Below, piece after piece: positions 42,082 through 51,335 of a stretch of 64,000 nt of DNA. A model generated the notes under the pieces. It was not told the origin of the DNA. It worked only from the letters and a program-made list of their open reading frames with translations, and made no database searches. A program made the position numbers and the translations under genes. Positions within the stretch are counted from its first letter, which is position 1. The number at the start of each line of letters is the position of its first letter. The DNA is from Clostridia bacterium (GTDB lineage Bacteria > Bacillota > Clostridia > UBA1212 > UBA1255), in assembly GCA_016287565.1 (NCBI GenBank), contig JAEFAM010000005.1:1-64000 (forward strand), written 5' to 3'.

Positions 42082-43311
42082 TTATTTGATCTTGGCCAGA
42101 TGCGCGAACCTGGGAAGCCCGTCTTCCACGGGAGGATGAGACTCGCCCTGAATGAGAGGAAGCGCGTATTTCACGTAGTCTTCCGTGATGAAATTGCCCT
42201 CCGCGTTGATCCATTCGCGGGGAAGCTTTTTCTCCGTGTTGGCCACTTCGCTGAGCGGGATCATCTTGGGCAGGCACTTGTAATTGCCCTTCTCGTCCGT
42301 CGCGCGCTCGAAGCCGATGCAATAATCGGTATAGCCTTCCACGGCCTTCTTGACGGCGGTGGCTCCGGCCATATGAGCTTCGTTCACGTCGGTTAGAGAA
42401 CCGCAGTGAGCGGCGCAGCGCTGAAGCAGGCTGAATTCGATGCCGCGGACCTTGCAGCCGATGGCCTCTTTAGCGGCGTTGGCCAGAGTGGTGGCAACGC
42501 CTCCCAGCTGGGCGTGTCCGAATGCGTCCCGGACTCCGCTGTCAGCCACGAACCTTCCGTCCGCGTACTGGGCGCCTTCCGAAACGGCAACGATGCACTT
42601 GCCCTGCTTCTCGTATACGCGTTTAACGTCAGCCAGATACTGCTCCATGGAGAAAGGAAGCTCGGGAACGTAGATCAGATCCGGGCCCATTCCCTTGTAA
42701 GCCGCCAGGGCGGTGGAGGCGGTGAGCCAGCCCGCGTGGCGTCCCATGACTTCCAGCACGGCCACCATGCCGGTGTCGTAAACTCTGGCGTCCTGGTAGA
42801 CTTCCATGGTGGAAGTGGCAACGTACTTGGCCGCGGAACCGTATCCGGGGCAATGGTCCGTGCCGTACAGGTCGTTGTCGATGGTCTTGGGCACGCCCAT
42901 GACTCTCATCTCGTATCCGGACTTCTGCATATACTTGCTGATCTTGTTGCAGGTGTCCATGGAGTCGTTGCCGCCGTTGTAGAAGAAATAGCGGATGTCA
43001 TACTTCCTGAACACTTCCAGGAGACGCCTGTAATCCGTATCGTCCACGTCCGCGTCTTTAAGCTTGTACCTTACGGAACCCAGTGCGGAAGAGGGCGTGG
43101 TCTTGAGCAGTTCGATCTCGTAGGGATCTTCCTTGCTCATATCGTAGAATTCTTCGTCGAGCATGCCTCGGATGCCGTGAGCCGCGCCGTAGACTTTAGT
43201 GATGCAATCCTCTTTCAGAGCCGTCTGGAAAACGCCCGCGGCGCTGGAGTTGATAACGGAAGAAGGGCCGCCGGACTGTCCGAAAATTGCGGCGCCGATC
43301 AGTTTAGCCAT
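42082..43311 (-). CDS. Phosphofructokinase, pyrophosphate-dependent type
   Basis: Interconverts fructose 6-phosphate and fructose 1,6-bisphosphate. 409 residues from the ATG at 43309-43311 after GAGG; the open frame upstream is leader. Two residues that set phosphate-donor choice are of the PPi kind: GGNDSMDT at 113-120 (ATP enzymes have GGDGS) and PKTIDND at 141-147 (ATP enzymes have PGTIDND). The reaction is therefore probably reversible and PPi-linked. It lies 177 bp downstream of fba but behind an intrinsic terminator (43407-43451), so it has a separate promoter that I could not pinpoint. Confidence 0.93.
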   Translation of the reverse strand: MAKLIGAAIFGQSGGPSSVINSSAAGVFQTALKEDCITKVYGAAHGIRGMLDEEFYDMSKEDPYEIELLKTTPSSALGSVRYKLKDADVDDTDYRRLLEVFRKYDIRYFFYNGGNDSMDTCNKISKYMQKSGYEMRVMGVPKTIDNDLYGTDHCPGYGSAAKYVATSTMEVYQDARVYDTGMVAVLEVMGRHAGWLTASTALAAYKGMGPDLIYVPELPFSMEQYLADVKRVYEKQGKCIVAVSEGAQYADGRFVADSGVRDAFGHAQLGGVATTLANAAKEAIGCKVRGIEFSLLQRCAAHCGSLTDVNEAHMAGATAVKKAVEGYTDYCIGFERATDEKGNYKCLPKMIPLSEVANTEKKLPREWINAEGNFITEDYVKYALPLIQGESHPPVEDGLPRFAHLAKIK

Positions 43312-43406
43312 AGTTTGATACCTCGTTTTCTTGTGGTTTGTATTTTGCCGCGCCGCCCCTCCGGCCGCCTGTTCAGGAGCCTTAGGGGGCACCGCACCGT
43401 TTGCTT

Positions 43407-43451
43407 AAAAAGCGACGCAGGGGCAATCCGTCGCGTAGATCTGCCCCTGCG
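43407..43451 (-). terminator. Intrinsic terminator of fba
   Basis: Perfect 10-bp stem: plus-strand arms CGCAGGGGCA (43416-43425) and TGCCCCTGCG (43442-43451). On the minus strand TCGC then TTTTT follow. Confidence 0.85.
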
Positions 43452-43488
43452 GTCAACATTGCCGATCAGGTCGCCGACCCGAGACCGG

Positions 43489-44427
43489 TCAAGCCTTTCC
43501 GCTGCAGCCGAGCACGTCGCGAAGTTTGTGCCTTACGAGCTCCTTGATGTTGGCGCGGGCGGGTTTCAGATACTCTCTGGGGTCGAACTTGTCCGGATGC
43601 TCGTTGAAGAACTTGCGGATCGTTCCGGTCATGGCCAGGCGCAGGTCGGAGTCGATGTTGATCTTGCAGACCGCGGATCTGGCGGCTTCGCGAAGCTGAT
43701 CTTCGGGAACGCCGATGGCGCCGGGCATTGCGCCGCCGTTTTCATTGATCATGGTCACGTATTCCTGAGGAACGGAGGAAGATCCGTGAAGCACGATGGG
43801 GAATCCGGGAAGTCTCTTCTCGCACTCGTGGAGCACGTCGAATCTGAGCTGGGGCTTCGTTCCGGGTTTGAACTTGTAGGCGCCGTGAGAAGTGCCGATG
43901 GCGATGGCCAGGGAGTCGCAGCCCGTGCGGGTGACGAACTCTTCGACTTCTTCGGGCCTGGTGTAGGACGCGCAGCCCTCGGCTACCTTAACTTCGTCCT
44001 CGATGCCGGACAGCGTTCCGAGCTCGGCTTCCACGACGACGCCGTGCTCGTGAGCGTACTCGACTACCCGGCGGGTGATCTCTATGTTCTCTTCAAAAGG
44101 TTTGGAGGAAGCGTCGATCATTACCGAGGTGAATCCGCCGTCGATGCAGGACTTGCAGGTCTCGAAATCAGGGCCGTGGTCAAGGTGAAGCACGATGGGG
44201 ATCTCGGGGCACTCGATAACGGCAGCCTCGACCAGTTTCACGAGATACGTGTGATTCGCGTACGCTCTCGCGCCTTTGGATACCTGAAGAATAACGGGAG
44301 CGTTTTCTTCTTTGCAGGCTTCGGTTATACCCTGAACGATCTCCATATTATTCACGTTGAACGCGCCGATGGCGTATCCGCCGTTGTAAGCTTTCGCAAA
44401 CATCTCTTTTGAAGTTACTAATGGCAT
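43489..44427 (-). CDS. fba: Class II fructose-1,6-bisphosphate aldolase
   Basis: Zinc-dependent aldolase cleaving fructose 1,6-bisphosphate into glyceraldehyde 3-phosphate and dihydroxyacetone phosphate. It has 312 residues. Signature YAIGAFNVNNMEIVQGI at the N-terminus, zinc-ligand segment HLDHGPDFETCKSCI near 82, VEAELGTLSGIEDE near 137 and VLHGSSSVPQEYV near 216. ATG follows AAGGAG. The promoter carries a perfect 19-bp palindrome in its spacer. The next gene, a PPi-type pfk, catalyses the preceding glycolytic step. Confidence 0.97.
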   Translation of the reverse strand: MPLVTSKEMFAKAYNGGYAIGAFNVNNMEIVQGITEACKEENAPVILQVSKGARAYANHTYLVKLVEAAVIECPEIPIVLHLDHGPDFETCKSCIDGGFTSVMIDASSKPFEENIEITRRVVEYAHEHGVVVEAELGTLSGIEDEVKVAEGCASYTRPEEVEEFVTRTGCDSLAIAIGTSHGAYKFKPGTKPQLRFDVLHECEKRLPGFPIVLHGSSSVPQEYVTMINENGGAMPGAIGVPEDQLREAARSAVCKINIDSDLRLAMTGTIRKFFNEHPDKFDPREYLKPARANIKELVRHKLRDVLGCSGKA

Positions 44428-44523
44428 ATAAAAACATCTCCTTAAAGAATTTGGACGGCGCAGGTCGTTCTCCGGCGGGAAGCGAACTTCGGTGCCTTAT
44501 AAGAGCCCCCGCGTCCGCCGCAT

Positions 44524-44552
44524 ATTTTAACAAATCCCCCGGGGATTTGCAA
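44524..44552 (-). promoter_or_regulatory. Promoter of fba
   Basis: Minus strand: TTGCAA (44547-44552), 17-bp spacer, TAAAAT (44524-44529). About 90 bases of leader. Confidence 0.7.
44531..44549. promoter_or_regulatory. Perfect 19-bp palindromic operator in the fba promoter
   Basis: CAAATCCCC-C-GGGGATTTG: two 9-bp arms around a single central base. It fills the spacer between the -35 and -10 boxes and overlaps the -35 by three bases, the classical position for a repressor that blocks RNA polymerase. Confidence 0.75.
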
Positions 44553-44644
44553 CAGATTTTTAAGGCGCGGGCCGCGCCGGAAGCGCAGATCCGCGCCTGT
44601 TTTTCACAAGCCCGAGGGCAAGGCGCGGCACAGCCGCGCGAGGC

Positions 44645-47600
44645 TTATTTCGATACTTCGATGCGGAAGGTCACTGAATCGGAGGGATCCGCGATCTCGT
44701 ACACGAAAGAATACTCGTAAGTGCCGTCGGGAGCCATTGCCACCTGGTATCCGTCGTATTCCTCCACGTTGTACACGTATTCCGTCAACGAACCGTCGTT
44801 GCCCACCGTGTATATCTTCGGCCTTGCAAGCACGTCGAAGCCGGATACCACCACCGTGTTGCGGTTGCGGGAACCGGTCAACATGAACTGGGCGGCGTTG
44901 TCGACTGCCTCTACCCTGGGGACGTACTCGTCGGGGATGACCGTGCCGAGAGCAGCGGTAACGCCGAGGGGCTTCAGCACGGAATCTTCGTAAACGTATC
45001 TGGCATGGTAGGCGCCCTTCTCTGTCTTGTCGCCGAAAGGCAGCAGTATCAGGTTCAGGGTAATGGTATCGCCTTTTTTGAAAGAGACCTTGTCCTCGTC
45101 GAGGGACAGCACCAGGTCGTCAAGCTTGCCGTCGAAAGAGTAGTTGACGATGAACTTGGGTTCGATCTCCTTGCCGCCCACCGTGATCCGGGCGGAGCGC
45201 AGTATCAGGCCGTAGTTCATTACGTCGGTGCCGGACTTGCCCTTTGCGCCGTAGATGCAATAGTAGAAGCTGCCCTTGTTAAGATGGTACGTTACCGCGG
45301 TGCGGCCTTCGGTAGGAAGGTCCACCGTCTGTTCCGCGCCGCTTGCGTCAAGGTACGCGAAATTCTGGAAGTTGTTGTCCCGGCTGTTGAACCTGATCAG
45401 CGAGAAGCTGTTTGCGAAATCGTTCACGGTGAGGTCCTTGAGAAACTCCAAAGAGACAGTGTAATAGGTGCGGTTCTCGTCGTTCTGAGGGAATTCCACG
45501 TGGCGCAGCGTATATTTGTAGGAGCCTTCATCGGAGACGTAACTGTACTCGATATCGGCGTAGGTAGGTCCGTAGGACTTGATGTCGGTGCCGGTATATT
45601 CGCTCTGGTATTTGTTGCCCTCCTGGTCGGCGTAAGCGGGCCATTTATGTATGCCAACGGAAGTGAACTGAGGCTGGGAGCTCCACATGACGCCGCTGCA
45701 GCCGCGGAAGTCGGGCAGCGTCCAGCCGTCCTTGCCGTAAACGTAGAAGGGAGCGATGCAGTTGGATTCCGTAACGCCGGTGGACATATGGTAGTAACCG
45801 ATGAAGAACTGTATGGACGATATCTGCTTCAGCGCGAAGGCGCCCCAGTTCTGGTAAAGGTGAAGTTCGGTGAACGTGAGGGACTCGCCGCTCTTTACGG
45901 AAAGCGGGAAGATGCTGTCGCCGTACTGCTTGTCCTGGGGATCGTAGAAGGGCTCCTCGTATTCTCCTTCGAAATTCTTGCACACTTCGATAGGCATGGG
46001 TACCATCAGCTTGTTCTCGTCCAGCAGCGCCGCGCATTCCAGGCAGCCGTTGCTGCCGCGGAAATCGAGATAGATCTTGCGGTCCTGGGTGTCGCCCTTC
46101 ACGGTGACGTCGGTGGTGTAATATTTGTTGACACGCTTCTTTTGATAAGCGGTGCTGAAATCGGTGCCGTTCTTTTTGAACGTATAGCAGCCTTTTACGC
46201 TGTCGTATCCCGCGAATTTGGTCTTCGCCGTGGTCTCGCCTATCGTGATCTCGGTGAGAGGATTCCGCTCCAGCCAGGCTTCCAGGTCGATGGCCTCGAA
46301 GCCGTCGGTCTTGTCGTTGTAGAGCCTGTTGGCCACGGTCAGGTCTTTGCCTTTCTTAAGGATTCCGTTCGACAGGGAGGATTGCCTGACTTCGTAAAAA
46401 CCGTCGGAGAGCGTCACGGTCACGCTTTCGGAGCCGCTGTTCTCGGAGGGGATGATGATGCCCACGGTGCCGTTGTTCCTGATATGGAACGCCACGTATT
46501 CCACCGATCCCGGGTCAATGCCGTTCAGGTCTCCGTGGATGCCGTTCTTGTCCCTGATCTGTATCTTGTCCGCTTTTTCCGCGTCGACTCTCCACACCAC
46601 GCCGTACTCTTGAATGTTGGCAACGGTAGCGGCGGCAACGAATCTGAACGCCTGGTGGAGCTTGTCCGAATACAGGTGGTACGTCCTGTCGGTGCGTATA
46701 TCCATGGTGCTTTCGATCTTTACCGCTTCGATGCTCGTGATGAGGAACCTGTCCCCCGCCCCTCCGTTCAGGTCGAACCGGATGCCTTTAAGGTCGCCGT
46801 CCAGCTGGTCAAGATTCACCACGTAAGTATGTTCCTCGCCGTCTCCCTTGACGTTGAAGCCGATATACTGGGAGCCGTTGAAACCTTTGCTGACCGTGTC
46901 GTAATAGTATACGGTGGATTCGCAGCTGACTTTCGAAACGATCTTCACGCGCACTGCGTTGACCTCGTTTCTGTTAACGGCCTCTTTCAGTTCGTATCCC
47001 ATATAAGGATCGTCGGAGCTCTCCACGATATAGACGAGGCCTTCTTCGGAGGATTCCGCCTTGCAGTTGTGCGGTTTCCATCCCTGGGCGGAAAGGGACG
47101 CGATCGGGCGGCTGGAACTGACTATCACGTCGTTGTCGGAACTCATTGCCATGCGCAGATCGAATATATGGGCCTCCGTGTAGTAATACCCGAGCCTGAA
47201 CGTGTTCTGGCGCCCGTCGTAGGCCGAGAAGCGGTCGGACCATTCCGTGCCGGAGCCGTCTATCACGTACATATCCATGGAATTATCAAAGTAATGCTCT
47301 CCGTAATAGTCGCCGAAGTACGTGATACCCCGGCCGCCGCTGCCGGAAAGATTTATCTCGAATCTGGAGACCGAATTCGAAAGTGTGAAGCTCTTTCTGT
47401 CGGGAGCCGTAAAACAGGTCTGGACTTCGTTGGCCATGCGTTTCGCGTAGATCAGCGAATCGGCCAGCGGCGTATCTCCTGAAATGTCTCTCATAGGCAC
47501 CTCCGTGGGTCTCTCCGTGGGCACCGCAGGGTCCGTCGGGACGTCTCCGCCTCCGCCGTTATTGCAGGCGCTCAGGAAAAGCATAACGAAAAGCAATGCG

Positions 47601-47680
47601 GCAGCCGCTAAAAGCGCCGCTCTTCTGACGCGGTCTCTCCGCGCTGTATTTCTGCGGTCCGATGATTCGATAAGTTGCAT
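44645..47680 (-). CDS. Large secreted lipoprotein with carbohydrate-binding-like modules
   Basis: 1011 residues; ATG follows GGAGGG. After a basic n-region, the hydrophobic segment ends in the lipobox LSAC (lipidated C39), followed by a short Gly-rich and Pro/Thr linker. The remainder is extracellular, rich in beta-strands and aromatic residues. One module near residues 195-330 reads DDPYMGYELKEAV ... VRVKIVSKV ... and ends FLITSIEAVKI, the style of galactose-binding-like carbohydrate-binding modules. I cannot assign the C-terminal 600 residues to a family. It follows the XRE-cupin gene's terminator by about 70 bp, and no promoter was identified. Confidence 0.82.
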   Translation of the reverse strand: MQLIESSDRRNTARRDRVRRAALLAAAALLFVMLFLSACNNGGGGDVPTDPAVPTERPTEVPMRDISGDTPLADSLIYAKRMANEVQTCFTAPDRKSFTLSNSVSRFEINLSGSGGRGITYFGDYYGEHYFDNSMDMYVIDGSGTEWSDRFSAYDGRQNTFRLGYYYTEAHIFDLRMAMSSDNDVIVSSSRPIASLSAQGWKPHNCKAESSEEGLVYIVESSDDPYMGYELKEAVNRNEVNAVRVKIVSKVSCESTVYYYDTVSKGFNGSQYIGFNVKGDGEEHTYVVNLDQLDGDLKGIRFDLNGGAGDRFLITSIEAVKIESTMDIRTDRTYHLYSDKLHQAFRFVAAATVANIQEYGVVWRVDAEKADKIQIRDKNGIHGDLNGIDPGSVEYVAFHIRNNGTVGIIIPSENSGSESVTVTLSDGFYEVRQSSLSNGILKKGKDLTVANRLYNDKTDGFEAIDLEAWLERNPLTEITIGETTAKTKFAGYDSVKGCYTFKKNGTDFSTAYQKKRVNKYYTTDVTVKGDTQDRKIYLDFRGSNGCLECAALLDENKLMVPMPIEVCKNFEGEYEEPFYDPQDKQYGDSIFPLSVKSGESLTFTELHLYQNWGAFALKQISSIQFFIGYYHMSTGVTESNCIAPFYVYGKDGWTLPDFRGCSGVMWSSQPQFTSVGIHKWPAYADQEGNKYQSEYTGTDIKSYGPTYADIEYSYVSDEGSYKYTLRHVEFPQNDENRTYYTVSLEFLKDLTVNDFANSFSLIRFNSRDNNFQNFAYLDASGAEQTVDLPTEGRTAVTYHLNKGSFYYCIYGAKGKSGTDVMNYGLILRSARITVGGKEIEPKFIVNYSFDGKLDDLVLSLDEDKVSFKKGDTITLNLILLPFGDKTEKGAYHARYVYEDSVLKPLGVTAALGTVIPDEYVPRVEAVDNAAQFMLTGSRNRNTVVVSGFDVLARPKIYTVGNDGSLTEYVYNVEEYDGYQVAMAPDGTYEYSFVYEIADPSDSVTFRIEVSK

Positions 47681-47748
47681 AACGTTCCCTCCGTTTTCGT
47701 CTCTCCGCGGCCGCGCCGTTTCGGCAGGGCCCGGTCCGGGTCAATAAT

Positions 47749-47772
47749 AAAAAACGCGGCAAAAGGCCGCGT
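47749..47772 (-). terminator. Intrinsic terminator of the XRE-cupin gene
   Basis: Plus-strand arms ACGCGGC (47754-47760) and GCCGCGT (47766-47772). On the minus strand the stem is followed by TTTTTT and TATT. Confidence 0.9.
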
Positions 47773-47779
47773 CAACACA

Positions 47780-48322
47780 TCAAAGAAGAATGGCAAGGAA
47801 TCTGGCGGGTTTTCCGTCCAGGGATCTCATGCCGTGGGGCGTCATGGAATCGAAGTACAGGGAGTCGCCCGGCTCCAGGATGCACTCCTGCCCGTCGATG
47901 ACTATCATAAGCTTCCCTTCGACGCAGTAGTTGAACTCCTGGCCTTCGTGGCGGTTCAGATGTATCTCTTCGTCCGGGGCGCTGTCGACGGTAACCAGGA
48001 ACGGTTCCGCGGTCCGTCCGGCGAAATTGTACGCCAGATGCTGGTATTTATAGCGGTTGCCGCGCTCGATGTTGATGCCGCGGCCTTTCTTTACGAAACT
48101 GAAAGTATGGAGCATGGGGCCGCCGCCGGAAAGGAGGTCGGTCATCTCCACGTTGTAATATTTGGCGATGTCGGAAAGTTCGCCCATAGGAACGTCCAGC
48201 TCGCCGTTCTCGTATTTGAGCAGCAGTTCGGGGCTGATGCCGGTGCCTTCCGCAGCCTCTTCAATGCTCACTTCCGCGATCTCTCTTAAGTCTTTTATTC
48301 TCGCGCCTATCTCTCTGTCCAT
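47780..48322 (-). CDS. XRE-family transcriptional regulator with cupin sensor domain
   Basis: 180 residues from the ATG at 48320-48322; the open frame upstream holds the promoter and is leader. Helix-turn-helix domain at about 5-60 (IGARIKDLREIAEVSIEEAA then GISPELLLKYENGEL), cupin beta-barrel at about 105-175 containing HEGQEFNYCVEGKL and LEPGDSLYFDS. This architecture is shared with PuuR/SinR-like regulators that sense small ligands. Typical targets are metabolic or transport genes next door; here the only neighbour downstream is the large lipoprotein, beyond a strong terminator. Confidence 0.93.
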   Translation of the reverse strand: MDREIGARIKDLREIAEVSIEEAAEGTGISPELLLKYENGELDVPMGELSDIAKYYNVEMTDLLSGGGPMLHTFSFVKKGRGINIERGNRYKYQHLAYNFAGRTAEPFLVTVDSAPDEEIHLNRHEGQEFNYCVEGKLMIVIDGQECILEPGDSLYFDSMTPHGMRSLDGKPARFLAILL

Positions 48323-48392
48323 ATGGTCTCCCTCCTTCGTAAACGGGCCTTCGGTCAAGGCCGTTTCAGGACCGATATCCTCTCTCTCTTTA

Positions 48393-48421
48393 ATTATACA
48401 GTTTCGCGGCCGTCCGTTCAA
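48393..48421 (-). promoter_or_regulatory. Promoter of the XRE-cupin gene
   Basis: Minus strand: TTGAAC (48416-48421), 17 bp, TATAAT (48393-48398). Confidence 0.7.
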
Positions 48422-48448
48422 TACTTCCGGCGCAAAATCGCCCGTGAG

Positions 48449-50053
48449 TCATTCCACCTTGCAGTCAAGCAGCTTCAGGTTCTTGTTCTTGTCCACCGCC
48501 CAGTCGATGCCCCATTCGTTTTCGAACAAGAGCACCTTGGAGCCTTCCCTGTCCACCGCCTTCAGCGTTGACGACGTAAGCGTCAGATCGTGGGGATCGA
48601 TGGACTGGTCTTCCAGCCATCTGGCGTAATGGTAGGGCAGCTGCTGCATCTTGATCTCCACTCCGTACTCGCCCCTGAGCCGGTGTTCCAGCACCTCGAA
48701 CTGCAGCACGCCTACGGCGCCTATTATTAGCGTTTCTACGCCTATATCCATCTGCTTGAATACCTGGATAGCTCCCTCTTCGGAAAGCTGTTCTATGCCC
48801 TTCTGGAACTGTTTGCGCTTCATTGCGTCCGCGTACTGCACCCGGGCAAAATGTTCTGAGGGGAACACGGGCATGCCTTCGAATCTGAGGCTCGTGCTGT
48901 CGACGCTCAGGGTGTCTCCTATCCCCAGGATCCCGGTGTCGAACAGGCCGATAATGTCTCCGGCGTACGCTTCGTCGACGATGGTACGCTCCTGAGCCAT
49001 GAACTGCGTAGGCTGAGTGAGGCGGATCTTCCTGCCGGTGCGGGTGTGATTGACCTCCATGCCCTTTTCGAAATGGCCGGAGGTGATGCGCAGGAACGCC
49101 AGCCTGTCACGGTGGGCCGGGTTCATATTGGCCTGGATCTTGAAGATGAAGCCGGAGAAAGGAGTATTGACCGGATCCACCACCACTCCGCCGGCTGCCG
49201 CCTTTTCGTGGGGGCAGGGCGCCATCTTTATGAAATGTTCCAGGAACGTCCTGACGCCGAAGTTCGTCATGGCCGAGCCGAAGAATATGGGAGTCTGCTT
49301 TCCGGACAGCACCGCGTCAATATCCAGCTCGTCGCCCGCCATATCCAGCAGCCCTACCTCTTCCACCAGCCGGTCGTGGTAATAGCTCCCCAGCCTGTTT
49401 CTGAGTTCGGGATCGTCAACTTCTCCCGTGACCGTTGCCGCCTGCTCCTGTCCGTGGTTGCCGCCTTCGTACAGCTCCACCTGCCTCTCCCGCCTGTTGT
49501 ACACGCCCTGGAAATCTCCGTCGGTACCGATGGGCCAGTTCATAGCGAAAGATTTGATCCCCAGCACGTCCTCTATCTCCTGCATCAGGTCGAAAGGGTT
49601 TTTAGCAGCCCTGTCCATCTTGTTTATAAACGTGAAGATGGGTATGCCCCGCATTTTACAGACGTGGAAAAGCTTCAGCGTCTGGGCCTCTACGCCCTTG
49701 GCGCCGTCTATCAGCATCACCGCGCTGTCCGCGGCCATGAGCGTTCTGTAAGTGTCTTCCGAGAAGTCCTGGTGGCCGGGCGTGTCAAGTATGTTTATGC
49801 AATATCCGTCGTACTCGAACTGGAGCACCGAGGAGGTGACGGAGATGCCGCGCTGCTTCTCGATATCCATCCAGTCGGACACGGCGTGCTTGGTGGCTTT
49901 TCTGGCTTTTACGGAACCTGCCAGCCTTATAGCTCCGCCGTAGAGCAGCAGTTTCTCGGTCATCGTGGTCTTGCCGGCGTCCGGGTGAGAGATGATGGCG
50001 AAAGTCCTTCTCCGCTTTACTTCCGACGCTGTTTTTTCTGTTTCAAACGACAT
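48449..50053 (-). CDS. prfC: Peptide chain release factor 3
   Basis: GTPase that removes RF1/RF2 from the ribosome after termination. It has 534 residues. G1 motif HPDAGKTT near residue 24, G3 region DTPGHQDFSEDT near 89, G4 NKMDR near 145, then the RF3-specific segment with KSFAMNWPIGT. ATG is four bases after GAGAGGC, 9 bp downstream of tmcAL. Third gene of rnj-tmcAL-prfC. Confidence 0.97.
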   Translation of the reverse strand: MSFETEKTASEVKRRRTFAIISHPDAGKTTMTEKLLLYGGAIRLAGSVKARKATKHAVSDWMDIEKQRGISVTSSVLQFEYDGYCINILDTPGHQDFSEDTYRTLMAADSAVMLIDGAKGVEAQTLKLFHVCKMRGIPIFTFINKMDRAAKNPFDLMQEIEDVLGIKSFAMNWPIGTDGDFQGVYNRRERQVELYEGGNHGQEQAATVTGEVDDPELRNRLGSYYHDRLVEEVGLLDMAGDELDIDAVLSGKQTPIFFGSAMTNFGVRTFLEHFIKMAPCPHEKAAAGGVVVDPVNTPFSGFIFKIQANMNPAHRDRLAFLRITSGHFEKGMEVNHTRTGRKIRLTQPTQFMAQERTIVDEAYAGDIIGLFDTGILGIGDTLSVDSTSLRFEGMPVFPSEHFARVQYADAMKRKQFQKGIEQLSEEGAIQVFKQMDIGVETLIIGAVGVLQFEVLEHRLRGEYGVEIKMQQLPYHYARWLEDQSIDPHDLTLTSSTLKAVDREGSKVLLFENEWGIDWAVDKNKNLKLLDCKVE

Positions 50054-50062
50054 AAATGCCTC

Positions 50063-51292
50063 TCATATCCTGATGAATTTTTCGGTGTAGTTGCGGCCCG
50101 CCGGGAACCTTGCCGGATCAGACAGGACCGAATCGTAGACGCTCTGTGAAACGTTGTCCCAGAGAGCCATTTTAAGGGCGGTGCCGCAGGTCTCTTCTTT
50201 TAAGTAGTCTTTTAAGGAGATCACCGGCGCCGTACCGGAGGAGGCCGCTCTCCTGCATATCTCCGCCAGTACTTTTTCTCCTTTTCCGCTCCCGGCTCCC
50301 AGGAACCTCAGGTAAGGGAAAAAGCCGCGCTCGAATATATTATATCTTTCATCCGGCTCTATCAAGTTTTTTTCTCCGGGCATGACCAGGGCCCATACCA
50401 GGAACCGGGAGATCCGGGAGGAGGCATACCGCTTCGAGGTGGACTCCGTCACGGCCTTTTCCCAGGAATTGGCGGCGCAGGCGTTTTTCAATATATGCCG
50501 GGCAATGCCGCCGCTGCCGAAGGGCAGTTTTTCCAGCGTCTCCGGATCGGCGGTGCGGAGGCGGACGGACAATTGCGCCGAGAAGTCTTCCGAAGTGACC
50601 GGCCTTTCGGTCTCGAGCCATTTGCGGAGGATCTCCGCCGCCTGTTCCGGCATATACTTCTCCGCTTCCGCCGATTGCCCCTCCGCGAGAAGCTCTCTTA
50701 TGGCTCCCGCGCTGGCAATATTGCCGCCTTCCCCGGGCCGCTCTCCGTGGCCCGCTCCGGCTCTGGGCACCATGCAGAATTCCGGAGCCCGGTCAAGCTT
50801 CATTGACGCGGCAATATATTCGCAGGCCAGTATGTCGTTTGGCCTGAGCCTTGCCCCGTCCGACAGCCATTCCGAGGCGGCCCTGGCGTACGAAGCCCCT
50901 GCGTCTATCTTTTCCCTGACGGCGTCTCCGAACGCTTCCGATCCCTTCCTCAGGGCCAGTTCCCGCACCGTCTCTTCATCCGACTCGATGCCGAACGCCA
51001 GCACGTCCGCCCCTGCCGCCCCGGCAAGTCCGACGCCTCCCAGCGCGAAATACTGGGCCGATGAAACGGCGTACACGAAAGGCAATTCTGCCACCGCGTC
51101 AGCGCCGCACTTCAAAGCCATCTCGGCCCTGGCCCACTTGTCGCATACCGCCGGCCTCCCCCTCTGGGTAAAGCTCCCGCTCATAATACAGATAACGCCG
51201 TCACATCCGGTGCGACGGCGCGTCTCTTCTATCAGGTATTTATGACCGTTGTGGAACGGGTCAAATTCACATATTACCGCTGCGATCTTCAT
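50063..51292 (-). CDS. tmcAL: tRNA(Met) cytidine acetate ligase TmcAL
   Basis: ATP- and acetate-dependent enzyme that forms N4-acetylcytidine at the wobble position of elongator tRNA-Met, known in Bacillus. It has 409 residues. The nucleotidyl-transferase motif EFDPFHNGHKYLI (HxGH) is at residues 9-21, followed by GVICIMSGSFTQRGRPAV near 33 and ELPFVYAVSSAQYFA near 70, all diagnostic. It starts 43 bp after the RNase J stop. Confidence 0.95.
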   Translation of the reverse strand: MKIAAVICEFDPFHNGHKYLIEETRRRTGCDGVICIMSGSFTQRGRPAVCDKWARAEMALKCGADAVAELPFVYAVSSAQYFALGGVGLAGAAGADVLAFGIESDEETVRELALRKGSEAFGDAVREKIDAGASYARAASEWLSDGARLRPNDILACEYIAASMKLDRAPEFCMVPRAGAGHGERPGEGGNIASAGAIRELLAEGQSAEAEKYMPEQAAEILRKWLETERPVTSEDFSAQLSVRLRTADPETLEKLPFGSGGIARHILKNACAANSWEKAVTESTSKRYASSRISRFLVWALVMPGEKNLIEPDERYNIFERGFFPYLRFLGAGSGKGEKVLAEICRRAASSGTAPVISLKDYLKEETCGTALKMALWDNVSQSVYDSVLSDPARFPAGRNYTEKFIRI

Positions 51293-51335
51293 ACTTTCAG
51301 CTTTTATCAGGCCCTTGTTCAGCCCCTATCCGGCC

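Noticed and set aside
42406-44412. Very long plus-strand open frames opposite pfk/fba, htpG, clp and the lipoprotein gene
   Set aside because: They are exactly antisense to well-conserved genes, have no ribosome binding sites and no recognisable domains; such frames arise from codon bias in GC-rich genes.
44553-44644. Intrinsic terminator of the large lipoprotein gene
   Set aside because: There are GC-rich stems (GGCGCGG/CCGCGCC and GCGCGGC/GCCGCGC) but no adequate T-run, so only a Rho-type or weak site can be suggested.
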